A stretch of DNA of 21,111 nt. Origin: an uncultured Oscillospiraceae bacterium. Lineage in GTDB: Bacteria > Bacillota_A > Clostridia > Oscillospirales > Oscillospiraceae. Where the stretch lies: NCBI GenBank assembly GCA_900754605.1, contig CAAEDK010000098.1, positions 1 to 21,111 on the forward strand. Reading direction: 5' to 3'. The notes beneath the pieces were generated by a model, which did no database searches, had not been told where the DNA came from, and saw only the letters and a program-made list of their open reading frames with translations. Positions within the stretch are counted from its first letter, which is position 1; every line of letters starts with the position of its first letter. A program made the position numbers and the translations under genes. Below, piece by piece: positions 7,484 through 15,164 of the stretch.

Positions 7484-8479
7484 TTAAGCGGCCTTTTGAT
7501 GGACGCGGAGCCCTGCCGCTCTGATCCGAAGCTCGTCCGACAGGTAGCGGAGAGAGGTAAACTCCTCGTCCAGGTCGGTAAGCTCGCGCTTTAGAATATT
7601 CTCATAATTCCGCTTCTTCTCCTCCAGGCCCTGGATGCGCATGACCCAGCGATCCATGATCTTGGGGCTCTGGCTTCCGCTCTGGATCAGGTGGGTGACG
7701 CGCTCCTCATACTCGGCAATCTCCCTGCGGACAGACCGATAGAAGGCGGCAGTCATCTTCTTGCGCTGTTTGGCGTCGTCTACAACATAAATGCTGTTGA
7801 CCTCCAGCGGATCACGGTCGGGACGCTTGAGCTGGTTATGCTCCTCCAGCATCTCCACAAAGTCCTCAAACACCTGCAATCTGGCGGCAAAGTCCCGGGG
7901 AACGAAAAAGAAATGCCCCCGGCCTATTTTGACGGCCTGCATAGAGTCCACATAGTTCTCCAGTAGGGTTTCAATCTGCCGCCGGCCGGCGCAGTTCTGG
8001 TAGAGTTCAAAAAGCCTCTGCGCCTCCATACAGTACGGAAGCGGGTCGATGAACGGATCGGAGACAAGATTATCATAGGAAAACAGCTTGCTGGTCTTAT
8101 TGAAGGTGATGTTGGCCAGCTTGCGGTATTCATTGGTGTCCTCATGCACGGTCTCCTTGACCAGCTCACGGGAGATCACAGAGGCGTTTCCACCTTTGTT
8201 ATCCCGGCAGTACACCTTGAAGATCTGTGGGCCGCTGTCGGTTTTCACTACCCGGCGCTCGTAAATATCGCCGGTGGCGGAACGAAAAGCGTCCCCCATG
8301 GCAGTCCGATTGCTCCTGCCCTTGGGAAATCCTACGGCGTCACACAGGCTTTCCAACTCGTCCCGGTCGATCAGGATGCTGGAAAGTGAATAGTACAGCA
8401 CCTTTCCCAAAACATCTCCGCCGTCCTGAGAAACGGCGGCAAAGTCTTCAAAGCGGATGGTTTTCTCATTGTTCAACAT
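7484..8479 (-). CDS. Unknown 331-aa element protein (perhaps DUF6744-like)
   Basis: 331 aa, soluble, no membrane segment. The first half contains mixed alpha/beta sequence with a Tyr/Phe-rich centre; residues about 235-325 are long charged helices (KKMTAAFYRSVRREIAEYEE and EEKKRNYENILKRELTDLDE), probably coiled coil. It resembles hypothetical proteins of phage and ICE replication blocks. I tentatively associate it with DUF6744 from memory only. Start ATG 8479 has GGAGG 8 nt upstream and overlaps the zinc-ribbon gene by 14 nt. It ends in Lys-Ala-Ala although the next gene starts 23 nt away. Position next to primase and recombination genes suggests DNA metabolism, an inference. Confidence 0.7.
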   Translation of the reverse strand: MLNNEKTIRFEDFAAVSQDGGDVLGKVLYYSLSSILIDRDELESLCDAVGFPKGRSNRTAMGDAFRSATGDIYERRVVKTDSGPQIFKVYCRDNKGGNASVISRELVKETVHEDTNEYRKLANITFNKTSKLFSYDNLVSDPFIDPLPYCMEAQRLFELYQNCAGRRQIETLLENYVDSMQAVKIGRGHFFFVPRDFAARLQVFEDFVEMLEEHNQLKRPDRDPLEVNSIYVVDDAKQRKKMTAAFYRSVRREIAEYEERVTHLIQSGSQSPKIMDRWVMRIQGLEEKKRNYENILKRELTDLDEEFTSLRYLSDELRIRAAGLRVHQKAA

Positions 8480-8642
8480 TGTTTTTTACCTCCGAAATCA
8501 AATCTTTGGTTGCCTTTTGATGGCAGGCCGCACACTCAAAGTACCGGCTTGCCTGTTCGTATTCCGTGTCCACATAAATCGTCCGGTATGTGGAAAACTC
8601 TGCCGGAGCTCCACACCAGCAGCATAAACGGTTGGTTGGCAA
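8466..8642 (-). CDS. 58-aa zinc-ribbon protein, TTG start
   Basis: A short gene in the gap between the primase and the 331-aa gene. AAAGGAG lies 6 nt before TTG 8642, and the frame stays open for 58 codons to a TGA at 8466-8468. The protein begins MPTNRLCCWCGAPAEF and later has FECAACHQKA: C7-x2-C10 and C37-x2-C40 form a four-cysteine zinc ribbon, with an aromatic middle (STYRTIYVD). Such small ribbons in replication blocks bind nucleic acid or act as assembly factors; its target is unknown. The stop overlaps the next gene by 14 nt, so the two are translationally coupled. The non-ATG start and size make it easy to miss. Confidence 0.72.
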   Translation of the reverse strand: MPTNRLCCWCGAPAEFSTYRTIYVDTEYEQASRYFECAACHQKATKDLISEVKNNVEQ

Positions 8643-8667
8643 AGCGTTCTCCTTTCGCTGGCGGGCC

Positions 8668-10098
8668 CTATGCCGCTGTGGGCATGGCCCACGGCTTGTT
8701 CTGATAGACCGTCACCGTCTGATACCCCATCTGCTGATAGGCCCAGAATCGGTGCAGGCCGTCGATCACCACGCCGTTGACGCTGACAAGGGGCGGAAAG
8801 TCCACTTTGCCTGCCCACAGGAGCTTCAGATAGTATTGCGCTTTCTTCATGTCCGCAGGTTTCCCGGCAGTCAGCTGGTCTATCGGAACTGTTAATTCCT
8901 CCCACTCGCAGGTGTGGATAAAGCCGCGGTCCTGCTCGGGATATTCCTGTTTCCACAGGCTTTCCAGGCGCATGGTGATAAAGTTTGAAGTCATATCCAA
9001 AATGTTCACACCCTTTGAGGCCGCTTCATTGCGGGCCTTGTAGAAGTCGTCCACGCCCTTGAAGGTCATGTTCCAGTTCATCAGGCGTACCCGGAGATTG
9101 GGTATGCTCTGTACCGTTTCCAGGATTTTTCCCAGGGCGTTTCGCACCCGCCAGTTGACCAGCTTATCCATGTCCAGGGCAACCACGACCTCTTCCAGAT
9201 TCTCCATGGACTGGAGCGCATCCTTGAGGCCGGCGATGGCCGTCACGCCAGCAAAGCAGAGAAAGAGCGCGTCGTGATCCAGGAAGCTGGCCACATCGCC
9301 TTTTAAGCCTCCCTCTGTGAGATAGGCGGTCCTGGCATGGATATTCCCGGTGACATGGATATAGGAGTAGCTGCGGGTCCCATGAGCCTTGCCGCGGCTG
9401 GAGAGCCACCGGTATTTTCGATCCGGCTTGGTCTCATCATCCAGCCGGATCTGGAGACCCTGGATATAGCCGTTCCTGTCGCGGCACGGCACCAGAAGCC
9501 CCGAATGGCCGAGGATGTTCCAGTATCCCCGGTCAACATAGAAGCCCGGGACGCCCTCCAGATTGTGAAAGTCGGAAAGGATGCCCGCCAGAAAACGCCG
9601 GGCGGAGCTGGACATGGGCAGAGTGCGGTACATGTTTTGCTCAATACGCTCCTCACTCAATCCCCGAGCCAAAAGATCGGCTTTGTGCTTGGGGGAGAGC
9701 TCCAGGTGCATGAGCATATCATAGTAGACATTGTGCCGGACGGCCAGGGAGCTGGGCTCCCGTTCCGCCGGTTTTTGTGACAGGGGCTGCTGGGGAAACC
9801 GGTAAAGAACGCTGTCCTCCGATAACGCCCGAAACGCCTGCCGGTTTGAAACCCCCTCCATCTTGGCATAGAGGGACACGCTGTTGCCCTTTTCTCCGCA
9901 GAGCACACAGCGGAAAATATTTCTGGTGGTGTTGAGAAAGAGATGGTGTTTCCCTGGCCCGTGGTCGCCGCAGAATGGGCAGGAGGCTTCCACCTCCTCC
10001 CATTCCAGCGTGCGGTCATTCAGGACAAGCCCACATCTTCTCGCCACATTCAGGATCGGAAATTCCTGATAAGAATGGCCGGAACGGTGCTTGCCCAT
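8668..10098 (-). CDS. DnaG-type primase fused to a C-terminal ParB-like domain
   Basis: 476 aa. The N-terminus is a CHC2-like zinc finger: C40-x2-C43, then C64-x2-C67, with RNIFRCVLCGEKGNSVSLYA typical of DnaG. The centre is a TOPRIM domain with the Glu motif (E262 in TEGGLKGD) and D309-x-D311 in VVVALDMDK, which hold catalytic metal; FKGVDDFYKAR matches the end of the domain. Residues about 385-465 resemble the ParB N-terminal/sulfiredoxin fold, with VPIDQL, then PPLVSVNGVVIDGLHRFWAY (D446, G447, H449, R450), the ParB DGxHR motif. No DnaB-type helicase domain is visible. It would make primers for element DNA and perhaps bind or cut DNA or CTP through the ParB part. It ends PTAA. Start ATG 10098; ribosome binding site weak (GGTGAGCG). 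Confidence 0.8.
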   Translation of the reverse strand: MGKHRSGHSYQEFPILNVARRCGLVLNDRTLEWEEVEASCPFCGDHGPGKHHLFLNTTRNIFRCVLCGEKGNSVSLYAKMEGVSNRQAFRALSEDSVLYRFPQQPLSQKPAEREPSSLAVRHNVYYDMLMHLELSPKHKADLLARGLSEERIEQNMYRTLPMSSSARRFLAGILSDFHNLEGVPGFYVDRGYWNILGHSGLLVPCRDRNGYIQGLQIRLDDETKPDRKYRWLSSRGKAHGTRSYSYIHVTGNIHARTAYLTEGGLKGDVASFLDHDALFLCFAGVTAIAGLKDALQSMENLEEVVVALDMDKLVNWRVRNALGKILETVQSIPNLRVRLMNWNMTFKGVDDFYKARNEAASKGVNILDMTSNFITMRLESLWKQEYPEQDRGFIHTCEWEELTVPIDQLTAGKPADMKKAQYYLKLLWAGKVDFPPLVSVNGVVIDGLHRFWAYQQMGYQTVTVYQNKPWAMPTAA

Positions 10099-10112
10099 AG
10101 GCGCTCACCGTT

Positions 10113-11981
10113 TTATGCGGCTTTCGGGACACCCGTATTGTCGGCCACCTGGACCTGCAGCGCGGTGCCCTTGATCACTTTGGCGATAAACACCTGCCCC
10201 GTGGGGCGAACATTGTCGATGACGGGAACGGACTCCACATCGTCGATAAAAGTCGGGTACTCGACGCCCAGCAGACGCTTGATCAGCTCCGCAACTTCCA
10301 GTCCAGCCCGAATTCGCTCGGAGTGAGACAGACAAATGTAGTCGCGGCCCTCATAGGTGAAGCGGAATACATCCTTGACTTCGCCGGTGCTCTTCACCAC
10401 ATCATAGAGGGTGATCGACACCCGGTTCATCCTGAGCTTAGAGAAGTTGATCTCCACCCGCTTTGAGATATAGAAGGCCAGGGCGGAAAGAAGCTCCTTC
10501 TTTTGCTGGATGGAGGCCTGCATCTGCTTGATGTCCTGCTCCTGCTTCCCCGCAGCCTCCGGAGAGGCCTGGACCAGCTTCGACAGCACCTCAATTTTGG
10601 CATTGAGCCCGGCAAACTCCGTGCGGGCCCTGTTCAGTTCCTCGATTTCCTCCTGGCTGAGCATACCGCATTCCCGGTCCAGCTCGGTGCTCTGGATCTC
10701 GCTGTGCAGGCGCTCAAGCTCTTGCTGGTGGAAATTTCGCCGTTCCTCCGCCTGTTCAAGCGCCTGTTTACGTTGGCCGCTGAGTTCCTCAAGCTCGGCT
10801 TCTCCGGCGGCAATATCGTCCTCCCGAAACTGCTCAAAAACGGTCCGCGCCTTGGCGTCCAACTCCTGGACTTCTTTGCACTGGGCGGTGAGCTGGCAGC
10901 CTTCGGCCTGGATGCGGCGCAGGGAGGCGGCAAATTCCCCCTTCACCTGCGGCAATGTCTGCTCCGTGATGGTCTGGCGGCACATGGGGCACTGCACCCC
11001 CGCCGTCAGGCCGTCGTGGATATGCTTGGTTCGCTTGAACTCCATACTGAGCCTGTGGATACGCTCCTGCGCCTGGGCCAGTGCGGCGGCATACTTGCTC
11101 TGGTAGGCGTCCGCCTTGCGGCGGGCCAGCTTCTCAGCTGCGGCGTGAATTTGAAGATCCAGGTTTGCCGTATCGGCAATCACTGGATTCTCCCGCTGTA
11201 ATTCTTCATAACGGGCGTATAAGTCGGCCAGACGGTCGATCATACTGTTTCCGTCAAAACCTGTGGTGCGCTTACGCTCCAGTTCACCGATTCGCTCCTG
11301 AAGCTGTGTATGCCTTACCTGAGCTTCCATGAGCTCCTGTGCCTGCTCCTTCTGTTGAGAGGCGTGCAGGTCAATCTGCCCCTGGATATAGACCATATCC
11401 TTTTCTATGTCGGTCACTTGTTCGCGCAGCTGCTTGGAGTAAGCCTCCGCGGATAGAAACTCCTGCTTTTCCAGCAGTGCCCGCGTCTGGTCGCTGAGCT
11501 GAGCGAGAACTTCCGCCTTGGGCACCTCCGGCAGATACCGCTCCAAAAGGTTGCGGCCCTTACTGCCCAAAACATTGATAAAGTATTGCGGGTTGAACAT
11601 CGACAGGAAAAGATCGCGCTCTCCAAACATGGTGGTGAGATCCCCCTGGCCGATGCGGACACCATCCAGCGTGATGTCCATTTTGTCATCCTTGCGATGG
11701 CGGGCGAGGGTCCGAAGTTTGCCGGACTCATCCTCAAACTCCAGCTCTACCAGCAAATCACGGGTATCCTGATGATAGAGGTAGTCAATCTTCGCGCCGG
11801 CATAGAAGCCTACGCCGGTGATGGCAAAGGCGATGGCGTCGGCAATGCTGCTTTTCCCCACGCCCATATGGCCGGAGATCACATTCATGCCGCCAAACTG
11901 AAAGGTCTTCTGGTCCGCATATCCCTTAAACCCGCTGATTGTAAGCCGGGTCACGCGGAATTGCTTGATCGGTTGGATCAT
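10113..11981 (-). CDS. Rad50/SbcC-RecF-like ATPase with zinc hook
   Basis: 622 aa. Walker A GHMGVGKSS (37-45) follows a typical ISGFKGY N-terminus. Residues about 165-500 form two coiled-coil arms around C331-P-M-C334, the CxxC zinc hook of Rad50/SbcC. The C-terminal lobe has signature LSHSERIRAG (from L551) and Walker B TFIDDVES (D580, D581). The Asp-Asp-Val pattern is that of RecF rather than the Asp-Glu of SbcC/Rad50. At 622 aa it is much shorter than SbcC (about 1000). No SbcD-type nuclease is visible in the window. A role in handling DNA ends or single strands beside the Rad52-like protein upstream is likely. It ends PKAA with no overlap of the next gene. AAGGAGG precedes ATG 11981. Confidence 0.85.
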   Translation of the reverse strand: MIQPIKQFRVTRLTISGFKGYADQKTFQFGGMNVISGHMGVGKSSIADAIAFAITGVGFYAGAKIDYLYHQDTRDLLVELEFEDESGKLRTLARHRKDDKMDITLDGVRIGQGDLTTMFGERDLFLSMFNPQYFINVLGSKGRNLLERYLPEVPKAEVLAQLSDQTRALLEKQEFLSAEAYSKQLREQVTDIEKDMVYIQGQIDLHASQQKEQAQELMEAQVRHTQLQERIGELERKRTTGFDGNSMIDRLADLYARYEELQRENPVIADTANLDLQIHAAAEKLARRKADAYQSKYAAALAQAQERIHRLSMEFKRTKHIHDGLTAGVQCPMCRQTITEQTLPQVKGEFAASLRRIQAEGCQLTAQCKEVQELDAKARTVFEQFREDDIAAGEAELEELSGQRKQALEQAEERRNFHQQELERLHSEIQSTELDRECGMLSQEEIEELNRARTEFAGLNAKIEVLSKLVQASPEAAGKQEQDIKQMQASIQQKKELLSALAFYISKRVEINFSKLRMNRVSITLYDVVKSTGEVKDVFRFTYEGRDYICLSHSERIRAGLEVAELIKRLLGVEYPTFIDDVESVPVIDNVRPTGQVFIAKVIKGTALQVQVADNTGVPKAA

Positions 11982-11997
11982 TTGATTGCCTCCTTAC

Positions 11998-12963
11998 TTA
12001 TGCGGCCTGTTCTGAGCCCAGGTCGAGGATCTGGTATGCCTCCAAAATATAGAAGGTGACGCCGTTGCTGTGCTGCGTGGAAAAATTCGCGTTTGTCAGG
12101 ATCAGTCCCGGCGCAAGCCGGCTGTCGGCGCCCCGGGTATATGCCTGAAAGACCTGTCCCGCGCTGTCCCTGACCTGGACGCTGGTGCGGCTGTTTCCGC
12201 TCATCGTCGGCTTGAGGACAGCGCCGGTCACCAGATAGCACCCGGCCGGGATGCCGGAAGCGGAGGTCTGGCCTTGGGAAGGCTGTCCCTGCATCTGAGG
12301 GGCTTGCTGGGGCGGGCGCCCGGGCTGTGCCTGCGGCGGCTGCGGCGGAGGGGTTGCGCCCTGCCTCTGAGGGGCAGGCTGTCCGCCCTGCTGGCGGGGA
12401 CGGCCATTGGGATCGGCAGATTGGCTCCGGGTGTGATGGCCCTGTTTGTCCTGTTCGCCGGGGTGGTCCTTTTTCTGCTGGAGTGACTGCACCCACTGAT
12501 CATGGACGGCGTCCAAGGTGGGGCGTTCGTCGTTGCAGATCACATACCCTTTTCCCCTCTGCTCAATGGAGACCCATTTTTGCGTCATGCCGTAGAGATA
12601 CCGGCCGATGCCCCACTCAACCGCGGCCCGCTTCATACTGTCGCTGAGGCCGCCCTTGACCGATTCAATATCGCTGTCATCGGCCCCGTCCCATTTGGTG
12701 ATCCACGCCTCCTGGGACGGAAAATAGATGGAAATGCCGCACAGCTGGGCGCTCTCGCCTTTCCACGGCACAAAATCATTGTGCCAGCCGTCGATGCCCA
12801 CTGTGCTGTCCAGCCGGGTTTGGATGGCTCGGTTGGTCACATAGGGCACTGCCAGGCCGCTGGTCTTTGCTGAATTGGTCGCGGAGATCCGCCACTCAAT
12901 GTCGGCGCTCTGAAAGGGGGCGGAAAGGGCCGCCCGAAGTTCTTCCGCTGATTTGTTCCACAT
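11998..12963 (-). CDS. Rad52-like single-strand annealing protein with Pro/Gln-rich linker and C-terminal domain
   Basis: 321 aa. Residues about 10-150 match the phage/bacterial Rad52/22 annealing fold, with VPYVTNRAIQTRLDSTVGID near 39-58 and the hallmark VKGGLSDSMKRAAVEWGIGR (102-121) before YLY. A Pro/Gln/Gly-rich linker spans about 165-238 (for example PPPQPPQAQPGRPPQQAPQ). The last about 80 residues (GCYLVTGAVLKPTMSGNSRT onward) are beta-rich, possibly an OB-like fold that contacts ssDNA. The family anneals homologous single strands during phage or ICE recombination. The Rad50/RecF-like gene follows 16 nt later, forming a recombination pair. It ends EQAA. Start ATG 12963 follows GGAGCG. 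Confidence 0.82.
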   Translation of the reverse strand: MWNKSAEELRAALSAPFQSADIEWRISATNSAKTSGLAVPYVTNRAIQTRLDSTVGIDGWHNDFVPWKGESAQLCGISIYFPSQEAWITKWDGADDSDIESVKGGLSDSMKRAAVEWGIGRYLYGMTQKWVSIEQRGKGYVICNDERPTLDAVHDQWVQSLQQKKDHPGEQDKQGHHTRSQSADPNGRPRQQGGQPAPQRQGATPPPQPPQAQPGRPPQQAPQMQGQPSQGQTSASGIPAGCYLVTGAVLKPTMSGNSRTSVQVRDSAGQVFQAYTRGADSRLAPGLILTNANFSTQHSNGVTFYILEAYQILDLGSEQAA

Positions 12964-12976
12964 GATATTCGCTCCT

Positions 12977-13651
12977 TTAGGCCCGTTGAATAAACTCGCC
13001 GAGCGTTTCCTTTTTGGGGATGAGAATGTCCGAATAGTAGTATTCGGGGTCTTTGTCCTTCAGATGCTCCATGAGTTCCCGATATTCCAGTCCTAACTTG
13101 TTGTTGGAGCTGCTGTAATAGTGCATGTTGTTCGGAATACTCAGGAGAAACGCTGGAAGGTTGTGTGCCTTGTGCGGCTTTTTATAGATTGGCAGCGTGT
13201 TGGCTCCCACGCAAAGGCTCCCGCTTTCGCGGCTCACATTGGAAAATGGATAGTAGTACATGGGTGTCTCCGGGGTCGGGATTTCATCCGCCACCACCCC
13301 AATCCGGCAATGGGATGCTTTCCCCTCTTGATTGAGCGAAAAGCCTAATACCAGACGAGGGATCGGGAAGTGGGGATAGGGCGTATCGTAGACCGAAACA
13401 TCGGCGTACAGCCTGGGGTGCCAGAGAACGAAGCGTTTTACCGTCTCGCTTTGATAGAGCGAGATAGTATTCAGCGGCAGGAAACCGCTGTGATAGCCCT
13501 CGTCTGCTGTCCGCAGGCTGTCTTTGAAGCACCGAAGCAGATCTTCCTCGGTGATGCTTTTCCGGGAGAAGACACCTTGCGCGTCCTCTTCCACGGTGAT
13601 TTTGCCCTCATTGGGCGAAATGCGGATCATAATGTCGTTGCTGGCCTCCAT
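12977..13651 (-). CDS. E2-like ubiquitin-conjugation fold protein (PRTRC system B / Prok-E2 family type)
   Basis: 224 aa. The centre shows the pattern of the bacterial E2-like family found beside ThiF and JAB genes in PRTRC cassettes: PHFPIPRLVLGFSLN (94-107), HCRIGVVADE, MYYYPFSNVSRESGSLCVGA (131-150) and NTLP. C147 in SLCVG, following the PFSNV strand, sits where the E2 thioester cysteine is expected. In the classical pathway an E2 receives a ubiquitin-like protein from E1; here that is inference. The start codon directly abuts the upstream stop (TAAATG), whose final codons carry the AAGGAGG binding site. The E1-like and JAMM genes are in the same operon. The family call is from pattern memory; sequence divergence is high. 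Confidence 0.62.
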   Translation of the reverse strand: MEASNDIMIRISPNEGKITVEEDAQGVFSRKSITEEDLLRCFKDSLRTADEGYHSGFLPLNTISLYQSETVKRFVLWHPRLYADVSVYDTPYPHFPIPRLVLGFSLNQEGKASHCRIGVVADEIPTPETPMYYYPFSNVSRESGSLCVGANTLPIYKKPHKAHNLPAFLLSIPNNMHYYSSSNNKLGLEYRELMEHLKDKDPEYYYSDILIPKKETLGEFIQRA

Positions 13652-14263
13652 TTATGCCGCCTCCTTTTGCTTCAGCGCAGGCTGAGAAGGCAGGGCAATT
13701 ACTTTGCCCGCCGGCTTCTTCAGCTCCTGTTCTAATTCCCTGATTCCGCTCTGGCAGGCGTCCAGGATGTCGCACAGAGCCTTCGGAATCTCATCAAAGG
13801 AGTAGAACTCCTCGAACAGAAAGAGCAGGAGTTTGGGGCTTTTCCGCGCCTCCGAGCCGTCTACCCAAAGGTAATCAAAGTTATAGTTGCTGAGGCGCAT
13901 AGCACTGTGGACCGCGTCCTCCAGCTCCCGCGCATAGGGGTTTTCAATTCGGGTTATCCCTCTTCGGGATTCATATTCCCGGCACAAAGCATGAAACCTG
14001 TCCAGCAGCGGGTCGCGCAGAACATAGACCTCACGATCCGGTTCATACGCATGATGGGAGACCTGCTTTCCGCACTGCTCATAGCACTTGGTATTCTGAA
14101 ATACGCTCTCACAGGCAAACCGTTCCACCATGCACTGATTATCCCAGGTGATCTCCGTGCAATCTCCAAGCATATCCATGAGCCTGTTCAATTTCCCGTG
14201 GCTCTCCAGCACTTTTGCCATGTTTAAGATCCTCATGGCTGCGTTCAAAGTATCTTCGTCCAT
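13652..14263 (-). CDS. Unknown 203-aa protein with C-terminal KEAA
   Basis: 203 aa, soluble, mainly helical. It contains several cysteines in the first third (VERFACESVFQNTKCYEQCG) and an acidic helical segment with a YLWVDGSEARKSPKLLLFLF stretch about two thirds along. I do not recognise a family. It is positioned between the 99-aa gene and the E2-like gene; its stop abuts the E2-like start, so the two are translationally coupled and may act together. Start ATG 14263 follows TAGGAGG, which overlaps the previous stop. Possible roles as partner or substrate of the E2-like protein are only suggested by location. Confidence 0.65.
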   Translation of the reverse strand: MDEDTLNAAMRILNMAKVLESHGKLNRLMDMLGDCTEITWDNQCMVERFACESVFQNTKCYEQCGKQVSHHAYEPDREVYVLRDPLLDRFHALCREYESRRGITRIENPYARELEDAVHSAMRLSNYNFDYLWVDGSEARKSPKLLLFLFEEFYSFDEIPKALCDILDACQSGIRELEQELKKPAGKVIALPSQPALKQKEAA

Positions 14264-14273
14264 GTCCGGCCTC

Positions 14274-14573
14274 CTATAAAAACGCTCTGGTTTTCACACA
14301 AGACGGCAAAATGTCGGAAATCCGCCTGTTGATGTGGCGCATCGTATTACAAAGATTTTCCCGCCAGTAATAATAGTCGAGGATTGTGAACGGGTCCTCT
14401 TCGTCGAACTGATCAAAGTCGATTTGCTCCAGCCGGATGGGCTCCTCACCCTCCAGTTGCGGAAGAACTGTGTCCAGCAGGTAGGGGTTTAGCTCCTCGT
14501 CGAAGTGCGGCTCATGTTCCTCCGTCTGTCTGAGCTGTTTATGGAGTTCGCCAAGGTCTAACACTTTCCTCAT
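14274..14573 (-). CDS. Unknown 99-aa acidic protein
   Basis: 99 aa, strongly acidic in the first two thirds (TEEHEPHFDEELNPYLLDTV and RLEQIDFDQFDEEDPFTILD), then basic (MRHINRRISDILPSCVKTRA). The charge pattern recalls small adaptor or DNA-mimic-like proteins, but no family is recognised and no beta-grasp motif or terminal Gly-Gly is present. The start ATG 14573 overlaps the previous stop (ATGA). It is one of three unknown genes placed between the methylase and the E2-like protein. Confidence 0.6.
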   Translation of the reverse strand: MRKVLDLGELHKQLRQTEEHEPHFDEELNPYLLDTVLPQLEGEEPIRLEQIDFDQFDEEDPFTILDYYYWRENLCNTMRHINRRISDILPSCVKTRAFL

Positions 14574-15151
14574 CGCGCTGCTTCCTCCACTGGCTGAAGC
14601 TCAGCCACACAGAGAGCATAAGCCTCCGGATTGGAGAGGATCTGCCGCTCCTGCTGCTCATTGATGTAGTTGGAGCCAAAGCCTAAATAGTACAGACCCG
14701 CAGCGGCGGTAATATCGTCGGAAAAGAAACGCTGGGCAACATCCATCTGCTTATGCAGTTCAGGATCAGAAGAACGAAACGCCATGACGGTCAAAGTCGT
14801 TTCTTCATCAGGATGGAACTGACCAACTTTTCTGCCCAGAGCTCGAATGGCCTGAGTGCGGCTCCTGATCTCCTCCTCTTGATTTTCCCTGGCATGGAAA
14901 TAGCAGAGCAGAAACTGTTCGGCTTCTGCACCGCCCAAAGCGACGCCGAAGGGCAGGTGAAGCGGCTCTCCATAGGGGGCTACCGCGGGAGAGAAACGGG
15001 AGCAGACACCTCCCAGAAGCGGCTTCATGCGTTCCGCCGCCTGCGACCAAACCGCCGCCCGCAGCGGGACGGCTGATGGGTTGCCTTGCACGATTTTCTG
15101 TGCATCAGGGGAAAGAGGCACAACAATGGTAAAATAGTTTTTTTCGTTCAT
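14570..15151 (-). CDS. Unknown 193-aa protein
   Basis: 193 aa, soluble. The N-terminal strand NYFTIVVPLSPDAQKI is followed by helical and beta segments; the middle (FGVALGGAEAEQFLLCYFHA) looks like a mixed fold. No known domain is recognised. The C-terminus EEAAR differs from the Ala-Ala ending of neighbours by one extra Arg, forced where the stop overlaps the next ATG. AAAGGAG lies upstream of ATG 15151, 13 nt after the methylase stop. Function unknown; context is DNA processing. Confidence 0.62.
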   Translation of the reverse strand: MNEKNYFTIVVPLSPDAQKIVQGNPSAVPLRAAVWSQAAERMKPLLGGVCSRFSPAVAPYGEPLHLPFGVALGGAEAEQFLLCYFHARENQEEEIRSRTQAIRALGRKVGQFHPDEETTLTVMAFRSSDPELHKQMDVAQRFFSDDITAAAGLYYLGFGSNYINEQQERQILSNPEAYALCVAELQPVEEAAR

Positions 15152-15164
15152 ATCACTTTCTCCT

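Noticed and set aside
6654..7487. Plus-strand 277-aa frame
   Set aside because: It crosses two minus-strand genes that have good ribosome binding sites and spacing; its composition is a reverse-frame artefact of GC-rich codons.
8498..8956. Minus-strand 152-aa frame
   Set aside because: It overlaps the primase-ParB C-terminus out of frame and shows no conserved pattern; the 58-aa zinc ribbon is the supported gene there.
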